Part shown: positions 1 to 5,159 of the stretch, piece by piece | Position numbering within the stretch: the stretch's first letter is position 1 | How the letters are laid out: each line of letters begins with the position of its first letter | Assembly (NCBI GenBank): GCA_934437695.1 | Contig: CAKSAW010000047.1 | Span: forward strand, 1-8,863 | DNA: 8,863 nucleotides | Direction: 5' to 3' | From: an uncultured Blautia sp. | GTDB lineage: Bacteria; Bacillota; Clostridia; Lachnospirales; Lachnospiraceae | Made by a program: the position numbers and the translations under genes | The notes under the pieces: model-generated | Told to the model about the DNA's origin: nothing | Seen by the model: only the letters and a program-made list of their open reading frames with translations | Databases searched by the model: none

Positions 1-41
1 TTAATTCTGTCTCCCTCATGTAATTCATTTAAAAAACGCAT
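1..41 (-). CDS. N-terminus of a gene leaving the left edge, possibly YhaM-like exoribonuclease
   Basis: Only the first 13 codons are visible, read leftward from an ATG at 41..39: MRFLNELHEGDRI, continuing past the edge. A purine-rich GAGAGGCAGG lies about 4 bases upstream of the ATG and can serve as the ribosome binding site. The opening 'MRF-NEL-EGDRI' resembles, from memory, the start of clostridial YhaM-family proteins (OB-fold plus HD domain, 3'-to-5' exoribonuclease). Thirteen residues cannot prove a family. The gene lies downstream of the HtrA-like gene on the same strand, separated by about 120 bases containing a stem-loop, so it could be expressed by read-through or from its own promoter. 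Confidence 0.45.
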   Translation of the reverse strand, partial: MRFLNELHEGDRI

Positions 42-103
42 AAAACCTGCCTCTCTATCCTTTAATATCAAACTTTTCGATCCATTTGTACCACTCTGTA
101 AAA

Positions 104-152
104 GTCTCAAATCAAGGGGATAAAATCATCCGCCCCGCTACTTGATTTGTGA
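104..152 (-). terminator. Stem-loop after the HtrA-like gene (weak terminator or processing site)
   Basis: CAAATCAAG (108-116) pairs perfectly with CTTGATTTG (141-149). Two more pairs follow beyond a single mismatch. The loop can itself pair, either GGAT (118-121) with ATCC (128-131) or GGGG (116-119) with CCCC (133-136). It begins 13 bases past the HtrA-like stop codon. On the minus strand the 3' flank is only modestly T-rich (GACTTTTAC), so termination may be partial and some read-through into the next gene is possible. Confidence 0.5.
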
Positions 153-164
153 TTAATCTGTTTA

Positions 165-1439
165 CTATCTCTCTTCTGCCATTACCTTATAATCTTTCTC
201 CATATATTCACCGTTAGAACTTTTGCGCAGAACTGTTATGGTAATATTCTCTCCTGCCTTCTTTGTCTGCAGATATGTATGATAAGCCTCCATACTCTCT
301 ATTGGATTTCCATCAACACTGCTGATGATATCTCCACACTGGATTCCCGCTCTCATTGCAGGAGAATTCTCCTCTGTACGCTCCACATAAAGCCCACTTT
401 CGATTCCCAGCTTTCTGCATTGTGACTGATCTATCTCTGTTCCGCAAAGCCCTGTATATCTGCGCTTCTCTCCATTAGCCAGCTGCTCTACCAATGTAAG
501 AATCTGCGAAATAGAAACTGCATGGATATTATCTCCATCCTTTTCATTCTTCTTTAATATCATACCTGCCACATGTCCATCAGCATCAAGAAGTACACCG
601 CTTCCATCTTCATCTCCCTGTATATCTGTGGACAGCACTTCATATTCCATATCTGCTGCCAGCAGTTTCTCAGAAACAGACGTAACCATTCCATAAATTA
701 CAGCATCACTGTCACCTGCAGGATTTCCAATAGCGATCACTATATCACTCTGTTCCAGACCCTGGGATTCCGTCAGATCAGATACCACAATATCTTCTCT
801 GGTACTGTCACTGAGAAGAGACTTTTCCACCGTTGCAACTGCCAGTCCTGTTCCCTTATCTCCCTGACACATCTCTCCTGTTACTGTAGATCCATCTGCA
901 AAAGTAATCTGCAGTTCCTCCAAACTCTCCTGTTTTTCCTCATAAGTCAAAATATAAAGCTGTGTTTCTGTCTCATGAAAAATGATTCCTTCAGAATCTC
1001 CCTGCTGCAGATGAGAATTATCCAGAAGATCCTCAGCTTTCGAAATTCCCCTCACATTTACAAGAGATTTCCGCGGTTTCTGTGAAATCTTCAGCACTTC
1101 CCTGTAAGTTTCCTGATGCAATGCAAGAGGACCTTTACACTCCTGCCCTGAATTAACAGATGTATCTTCTTTCTCCGCAATCTTTTCTTCTGATACTGTC
1201 TCTTCCACATCAGCTTCTGCCAGTTCGATCTTCTGCTGTGTGTCCTCCTCTTTATCTGCCATAACCGGAAACACTCCCGCAAAAGTCACAGCTGCACATC
1301 CGCCAAATAAAGCACCACATCCCGCGATCATCAGCAGCCTGCGCACCATACTTCTGTGCTCCTGCGGCTGTTTTTTTATAGTTTCCTGCATAAACTGATA
1401 CTTCTGTGTATCCATATTTTTTTCTCTGTCCCGCTTCAT
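165..1439 (-). CDS. Membrane-anchored HtrA-like (S1C) protein with PDZ domain, probable pseudoprotease
   Basis: The protein has 424 residues from the chosen start. Residues 1-33 are a charged cytoplasmic tail, about 34-57 a single membrane segment, 61-95 an acidic Glu-rich linker, about 112-320 a trypsin-like HtrA fold and about 328-405 a PDZ domain (SPAMRAGIQCGDIISSVDG is the classic PDZ core). The fold is recognisable, but the active site is not. The family's T-N-x-H-V reads TYEEK (catalytic His replaced by Glu168). D-L-A-V reads GLAV (Asp replaced by Gly198). GNSGGP is reduced to DGSG-V, where Ser280 may or may not be the old nucleophile. Without His and Asp, proteolysis is unlikely; I infer a binding, scaffold or regulatory role on the outer membrane face. 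The ATG at 1439 has AGGAG 9 bases upstream. An in-frame ATG at 1466 would add 9 residues but has no ribosome binding site. The gene follows the tRNA-Leu terminator, so it needs its own promoter. Confidence 0.85.
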   Translation of the reverse strand: MKRDREKNMDTQKYQFMQETIKKQPQEHRSMVRRLLMIAGCGALFGGCAAVTFAGVFPVMADKEEDTQQKIELAEADVEETVSEEKIAEKEDTSVNSGQECKGPLALHQETYREVLKISQKPRKSLVNVRGISKAEDLLDNSHLQQGDSEGIIFHETETQLYILTYEEKQESLEELQITFADGSTVTGEMCQGDKGTGLAVATVEKSLLSDSTREDIVVSDLTESQGLEQSDIVIAIGNPAGDSDAVIYGMVTSVSEKLLAADMEYEVLSTDIQGDEDGSGVLLDADGHVAGMILKKNEKDGDNIHAVSISQILTLVEQLANGEKRRYTGLCGTEIDQSQCRKLGIESGLYVERTEENSPAMRAGIQCGDIISSVDGNPIESMEAYHTYLQTKKAGENITITVLRKSSNGEYMEKDYKVMAEER

Positions 1440-1448
1440 AACCTTTTT

Positions 1449-1453
1449 CTCCT
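1449..1453 (-). promoter_or_regulatory. Ribosome binding site that decides the HtrA-like start
   Basis: AGGAG on the minus strand, 9 bases upstream of the ATG at 1439..1437. The alternative upstream ATG at 1466 is preceded by ATACCTGG, which is not Shine-Dalgarno-like, so the shorter protein is preferred. Confidence 0.7.
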
Positions 1454-1472
1454 GCCGCACACTCATCCAGGT

Positions 1473-1501
1473 ATAATAACTCTTTCAGTCAATCGGATAA
1501 C
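1473..1501 (-). promoter_or_regulatory. Possible promoter for the HtrA-like gene
   Basis: On the minus strand TTATCC (1501..1496), a 17-base spacer and TATTAT (1478..1473, 5/6 match to the -10 consensus). The -35 box is poor (3/6). Transcription would begin near 1466, giving a short leader that includes the AGGAG site. A promoter is expected here because the upstream tRNA gene ends in a strong terminator, but this assignment is weak. Confidence 0.3.
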
Positions 1502-1590
1502 ATCGTAACAATATAGGCTATTTTAACAAAGAGATATGAATTTTTTATGAATATATGATAAGTAATTTACAGTAAACTTCTTTATGGCAT

Positions 1591-1624
1591 AAAAAAACCT
1601 TGTACCATTTAAGATACAAGGTTT
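1591..1624 (-). terminator. Intrinsic terminator of the tRNA-Leu gene
   Basis: A perfect 10-bp stem (TACAAGGTTT as the 3' arm on the plus strand, 1615-1624, with 1595-1604) and a 10-base loop. On the minus strand it is followed directly by a run of T. It starts 5 bases beyond the tRNA 3' end and is a textbook rho-independent terminator. Confidence 0.9.
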
Positions 1625-1628
1625 CTTA

Positions 1629-1713
1629 TGCGGAAGATGGGACTTGAACCCACACGAGCGCAATGCTCACAAGATCCTTAGTCTTGCTCGTCTGCCAGTT
1701 CCGACACTTCCGC
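1629..1713 (-). tRNA. tRNA-Leu (anticodon AAG)
   Basis: 85 bases, type II tRNA. The acceptor GCGGAAG pairs perfectly with CTTCCGC, with discriminator base A, as expected for leucine. The D arm is TCG/CGA with the GG of the loop present. The anticodon stem CAAGA/TCTTG encloses the 7-base loop CTAAGGA, placing T at 33 and AAG at 34-36. The long variable arm has a GAGC/GCTC stem. The T arm is GTGGG-TTCAAGT-CCCAT. The 3' CCA is not encoded (TAA follows the discriminator), so CCA must be added after transcription. A34 would normally be edited to inosine by TadA to read CUU and CUC codons. The gene stands alone between a strong promoter and its terminator. Confidence 0.95.
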
Positions 1714-1760
1714 ATATCGCGTTTCATCTTTAAGTTTTACTTATTGTTGCGACAATTGGT

Positions 1761-1789
1761 ACTATACCAAAAACTATATAAAGTGTCAA
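1761..1789 (-). promoter_or_regulatory. Near-consensus sigma-A promoter of tRNA-Leu
   Basis: On the minus strand TTGACA (1789..1784, 6/6), a spacer of exactly 17 bases and TATAGT (1766..1761, 5/6). The start of transcription should lie near 1754, giving a 5' leader of about 40 bases that RNase P would remove. Confidence 0.9.
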
Positions 1790-1824
1790 TAGTTTTTTTA
1801 AATTTTTTTTATTTTTTTATTTTT
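1790..1824 (-). promoter_or_regulatory. A-tract UP-like element upstream of the tRNA promoter
   Basis: Immediately upstream of the -35 box the minus strand carries successive runs of A (7, 8, 7 and 5 long on the strand read 3' to 5', broken by single or few T bases). Such tracts bend DNA and bind the RNA polymerase alpha subunit at stable-RNA promoters. The assignment is by position and composition. Confidence 0.6.
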
Positions 1825-1864
1825 CGTATGAAACAGACCACCGCATAATGATATCGAAACATAT

Positions 1865-1876
1865 ATGACATGTCAT
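1865..1876. repeat. 12-base perfect palindrome, possible operator
   Basis: ATGACATGTCAT reads the same on both strands. A further TGTCA half-site follows at 1880-1884. It lies 27 bases upstream of the candidate mutS2 -35 box and about 76 bases upstream of the tRNA-Leu -35 box, in the shared gap. It could be a binding site for a dimeric regulator; no specific regulator is indicated. Confidence 0.35.
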
Positions 1877-1902
1877 TTCTGTCAGGTAAATTACTTTTCC
1901 AC

Positions 1903-1931
1903 TTTCCATAATATCCAAAATCATATATAAT
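1903..1931 (+). promoter_or_regulatory. Likely promoter of the mutS2 operon
   Basis: TTTCCA (1903-1908, 4/6), a 17-base spacer and TATAAT (1926-1931, 6/6). Transcription would start near 1938, just before the folded element at 1946-2025, leaving a leader of about 125 bases ahead of mutS2. A second TATAAT at 2031-2036 lacks a -35 box at proper spacing. Confidence 0.55.
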
Positions 1932-1945
1932 ATGAAAAGTATTTT

Positions 1946-2025
1946 ATGATATCAGGAGCAAAAGTTCAAAAAGTTGTTCGTGCCTGCACGATAAGACTTT
2001 TGAACCTGCAATTCGCAGATATCAT
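1946..2025 (+). repeat. 80-base three-way-junction element upstream of mutS2 (leader RNA or dispersed repeat)
   Basis: ATGATATC (1946-1953) pairs with GATATCAT (2018-2025), closing the element. Inside, GTTCAAAA-G (1964-1973, one A bulged) pairs with CTTTTGAAC (1997-2005), topped by TCGTG/CACGA (1978-1982 with 1987-1991) around a 4-base loop. A third stem CTGC/GCAG (2006-2009 with 2015-2018, sharing one base with the closing stem) follows directly. A 10-base unpaired joint, AGGAGCAAAA (1954-1963), joins the first two stems. If the promoter at 1903-1931 is right, the element lies wholly in the mutS2 5' leader and ends 39 bases before the ATG. I do not recognise it as a known riboswitch class. 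The neat inverted ends also fit a small dispersed intergenic repeat. The fold works on either strand. Confidence 0.55.
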
Positions 2026-2064
2026 TTTATTATAATAGATATTATCAGGAGACTTAAATCAACA

Positions 2065-4446
2065 ATGAATCAAAAAGCATATAAATCACTTGAATATTAT
2101 AAGATCATCAATATGCTGACAGACAAAGCTTCTTCTTCCATGGGAAAAGAAATCTGCAGGAAGACAGAGCCTTCCACAGATATTGATGAAATCCGTCATA
2201 TGCAGACTCAGACCAAAGACGCTCTCACCCGTCTCTTCCAGAAAGGGAATATCTCTTTTGGAAGTGTAAAAGACGTGCGTGGTTCTCTGAAACGTCTGGA
2301 GATCGGAAGTTCCCTGGGAATCGGCGAACTCCTTGCAATCTGTAGCCTTCTTGAAAACACGAATCGTGTCAAAGCCTACTCCAGAAGTGAACGCGGTGAT
2401 TCCCTGCCTGACTCTCTGGATGGAATGTTTGAAGCATTGGAGCCGCTGACTCCTCTTACAACAGAAATCCGCAGATGTATTCTCTCAGAGGACGAGATCA
2501 GTGATGATGCAAGCAGCAATCTCCGTCAGATCCGAAGAAACATGAAGATCGCCGGAGACAGGATCCATACCCAGCTCTCTTCCCTCGTAAACGGAAGTGC
2601 CCGCAATTATCTTCAGGATTCTGTTATCACCATGAGAAACGGACGCTACTGTATCCCTGTCAAAGCAGAATATAAAGGACAGGTTCCGGGTATGGTACAT
2701 GACCAGTCCTCCACAGGTTCCACTTTATTTATTGAACCTATGGCAATCGTAAAACTGAACAACGACATCCGCGAACTGGAACTGGAAGAACAAAAAGAAA
2801 TCGAAGTAATCCTCTCCGGCTTAAGTCAGATGACTGCTGAACAGACCGACTCTATCCGTGCAGATCTCAATATCATGGTACAGCTTGACGTCATTTTTGC
2901 CAGAGCATCCCTTGCCATGGATATGAACGCTACAGAGCCAATCTTCAATGATGAGGGACGTATCCGTCTGAAACAGGCACGCCACCCGCTTATTGATAAG
3001 AAGAAAGCTGTTCCCATCGATATCCGCCTTGGCGATGATTTCGACCTGCTTATTGTCACTGGTCCGAATACCGGTGGTAAAACTGTATCTTTAAAGACTG
3101 TCGGACTTCTCACTCTCATGGGTCAGTCCGGACTTCATATTCCTACATTGGACCGCTCCGAACTTGCGCTGTTTGAGGAAGTTTATGCGGATATCGGTGA
3201 TGAACAGAGTATTGAGCAGTCACTGAGTACATTCTCCTCACATATGACCAACGTGGTTTCTTTCCTGAAAAAAGCTGACCATCACTCACTCGTCCTTTTC
3301 GATGAGCTTGGTGCAGGTACAGACCCGACAGAGGGTGCTGCCCTTGCCATTGCGATCCTTTCCCATCTTCATGAACAGGGAATCCGCACCATGGCAACCA
3401 CCCATTACAGTGAGCTGAAAGTGTACGCGCTCTCCACTCCGGGCGTGGAAAATGCCTGCTGCGAATTTGACGTGGAAACGCTCCGCCCGACTTACCGCCT
3501 GCTGATCGGTGTTCCCGGGAAAAGTAATGCATTCGCCATTTCTTCCAAGCTTGGACTTCCGGACTATATCATCGATAAGGCAAAAGAACAGATCAGTGAA
3601 CAGGATGAATCTTTCGAAGATGTCCTCACTTCCCTGGAAAGCAGCCGTGTAACTATCGAAAATGAGCGCCGTGAGATCGAACAGTATAAACAGGAGATTG
3701 CCTCCCTGAAATCTGAAATGGAATCCAAGCAGGAAAAGCTGAACGAACAGCGTGACCGCATCATCCGCCAGGCCAACGAAGAAGCTCATGCAGTTCTCCG
3801 CGAAGCCAAAGAATACGCGGACAAGACCATGAAAATGTTCCATAAGTTCCAGAAAGATCATGTGGATCTCTCTGCTGTTGAAAAAGAACGCCAGGATCTG
3901 CGTAAACGAATGAATAAGGCTGAAAAAGGCATGACCCAGAAAACAGCTGCACAGAAACCGAAAAAAGAGCTTACTGCCAAAGATCTCTCCCTTGGAGATG
4001 CTGTCAAAGTCCTCAGCATGAACCTGAAAGGAACCGTAAGCAGCCGTCCGGACAATAAAGGATATCTGTTTGTCCAGATGGGCATTATCCGTTCCAAGGT
4101 CCATATCTCTGATCTCGAACTGATCGATGAAGCAGAGATTACCACTCCAACCATGCAGAGAACAGGTGCCGGCAAGATCCGTATGTCAAAATCTGCCCAT
4201 ATATCCACAGAGATCAATCTGTTGGGAAAAACTGTAGATGAGGCAGTTGCCGAACTGGACAAATATCTGGATGATGCCTATATCGCACATCTTAAATCTG
4301 TCCGTATTGTCCACGGCAAAGGAACCGGTGCTCTGCGAAAAGGTGTTCACAATTATCTTAAGCGCCAGAAACATGTTGATTCCTTCCGCCTTGGGGAATT
4401 TGGCGAAGGTGATGCCGGTGTTACTATCGTAGAATTTAAGAAATAG
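2065..4446 (+). CDS. mutS2: MutS2 family ATPase with C-terminal Smr domain
   Basis: 793 residues, the usual full length for MutS2. The MutS-type core and clamp region covers about 1-310. The ATPase has Walker A GPNTGGKT (333-340), the signature segment DEQSIEQSLSTFSSHM (379-394) and Walker B LVLFDELGAGTD (409-420). A long charged coiled-coil region runs from about 505 to 640. A KOW-like linker follows, and the Smr domain (about 715-793) contains HGKGTGALR. As expected for MutS2, the N-terminal mismatch-recognition domain of MutS is absent. Known family members bind branched DNA and suppress recombination, and in Bacillus subtilis MutS2 also acts on collided ribosomes. The Smr LDLR motif reads INLL here, so nuclease activity of that domain is uncertain. 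The start ATG at 2065 has AGGAG (2047-2051), a rather long 13 bases upstream. It is the first gene of an operon with the two-component system, whose ribosome binding site overlaps its TAG stop. Confidence 0.96.
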   Translation: MNQKAYKSLEYYKIINMLTDKASSSMGKEICRKTEPSTDIDEIRHMQTQTKDALTRLFQKGNISFGSVKDVRGSLKRLEIGSSLGIGELLAICSLLENTNRVKAYSRSERGDSLPDSLDGMFEALEPLTPLTTEIRRCILSEDEISDDASSNLRQIRRNMKIAGDRIHTQLSSLVNGSARNYLQDSVITMRNGRYCIPVKAEYKGQVPGMVHDQSSTGSTLFIEPMAIVKLNNDIRELELEEQKEIEVILSGLSQMTAEQTDSIRADLNIMVQLDVIFARASLAMDMNATEPIFNDEGRIRLKQARHPLIDKKKAVPIDIRLGDDFDLLIVTGPNTGGKTVSLKTVGLLTLMGQSGLHIPTLDRSELALFEEVYADIGDEQSIEQSLSTFSSHMTNVVSFLKKADHHSLVLFDELGAGTDPTEGAALAIAILSHLHEQGIRTMATTHYSELKVYALSTPGVENACCEFDVETLRPTYRLLIGVPGKSNAFAISSKLGLPDYIIDKAKEQISEQDESFEDVLTSLESSRVTIENERREIEQYKQEIASLKSEMESKQEKLNEQRDRIIRQANEEAHAVLREAKEYADKTMKMFHKFQKDHVDLSAVEKERQDLRKRMNKAEKGMTQKTAAQKPKKELTAKDLSLGDAVKVLSMNLKGTVSSRPDNKGYLFVQMGIIRSKVHISDLELIDEAEITTPTMQRTGAGKIRMSKSAHISTEINLLGKTVDEAVAELDKYLDDAYIAHLKSVRIVHGKGTGALRKGVHNYLKRQKHVDSFRLGEFGEGDAGVTIVEFKK

Positions 4447-4450
4447 GAGG
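4445..4450 (+). promoter_or_regulatory. Ribosome binding site of the response regulator, overlapping the mutS2 stop
   Basis: AGGAGG begins inside the mutS2 TAG stop codon and sits 7 bases before the ATG at 4458. This arrangement suggests that a ribosome finishing mutS2 could re-initiate on the regulator gene, coupling their translation. Confidence 0.8.
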
Positions 4451-4457
4451 AAATGTC

Positions 4458-5159
4458 ATGGTCTCCAAACAGAAAATCCTCATCGTAGACGATGATAACA
4501 ATATTGCAGAGCTTATTGCCCTGTATCTTACCAAAGAATGCTTTGAAACAAAGATTGTAAATGACGGAGAAGAAGCATTAAAAGAATTTGCTTCCTTTCA
4601 CCCGGATCTGATCATTCTGGATCTGATGCTTCCGGGTATCGACGGTTATCAGGTATGCCGTGAGATCCGACATACTTCTGATGTTCCGATCATTATGCTC
4701 TCTGCAAAGGGCGAGACCTTTGACAAGGTTCTCGGCCTTGAACTGGGCGCAGATGACTACATGATCAAACCATTTGATTCCAAGGAACTGGTAGCCCGCG
4801 TACGTGCGGTCCTGCGCCGCTTTCAGGTTAAGCAGCCTTCTGTTTCTTCCAACGAGAAATGTGTTACCTATCCCGATCTGGTCATCAATCTGACAAATTA
4901 TGCTGTTACCTATATGGGCCATCAGGTAGATATGCCACCAAAGGAGCTGGAGCTTCTCTATTTCCTTGCATCATCACCCAATCAGGTATTTACCCGTGAA
5001 CAGCTGCTGGATCATATCTGGGGTTATGAATATATCGGCGATACACGTACTGTGGATGTTCATATCAAACGCCTCAGAGAAAAGATTAAAGACAATCCTC
5101 ACTGGTCTATTGCCACTGTATGGGGAATCGGGTATAAATTTGAGGTAAAAAATCCATGA
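4458..5159 (+). CDS. OmpR/PhoB-family response regulator
   Basis: 233 residues, typical for the family. The receiver domain (about 5-118) shows the acidic pocket D11-D12-D13, phospho-acceptor Asp55 in LIILDLMLPGIDG, switch residue Ser82, and the conserved Lys104 in the KPF motif. A linker follows, and the C-terminal winged-helix DNA-binding domain (about 135-230) has LPxKE-type and RTVDVHIKRLREKI segments typical of the recognition region. All catalytic residues are intact, so it should be phosphorylated by the kinase encoded next to it and act as a transcription factor. The gene follows mutS2 by 11 bases and overlaps the kinase start by 4 bases, so the three genes are almost certainly one transcript. 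The target genes cannot be read from the sequence. Confidence 0.96.
   Translation: MVSKQKILIVDDDNNIAELIALYLTKECFETKIVNDGEEALKEFASFHPDLIILDLMLPGIDGYQVCREIRHTSDVPIIMLSAKGETFDKVLGLELGADDYMIKPFDSKELVARVRAVLRRFQVKQPSVSSNEKCVTYPDLVINLTNYAVTYMGHQVDMPPKELELLYFLASSPNQVFTREQLLDHIWGYEYIGDTRTVDVHIKRLREKIKDNPHWSIATVWGIGYKFEVKNP

Noticed and set aside
573..1085. 170-codon plus-strand open frame inside the HtrA-like gene
   Set aside because: Shadow frame, Cys/Ser/Ile-rich, with no ribosome binding site and no recognisable fold.
1440..1466. Upstream ATG that would lengthen the HtrA-like protein by 9 residues
   Set aside because: No Shine-Dalgarno before it, whereas the ATG at 1439 has AGGAG at ideal spacing.
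1663..1848. 61-codon plus-strand open frame across the tRNA and its promoter
   Set aside because: It overlaps the tRNA-Leu gene, and its Phe-rich end is only the T-tract of the upstream element.
1946..2025. Rho-independent terminator reading of the folded element before mutS2
   Set aside because: The hairpin arms are not followed by a T run at the end of the long stem, and the nested three-stem layout is unlike a simple terminator.
3286..4104. 272-codon open frame antisense to mutS2
   Set aside because: It lies wholly opposite a clearly real gene, has no ribosome binding site I can see and has a composition typical of a shadow frame.
4453..4488. Tiny 11-codon frame starting at the ATG just after AGGAGG, ahead of the response regulator
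   Set aside because: Its ATG is only 2 bases after AGGAGG, too close for good initiation; the regulator ATG at 7 bases fits better.
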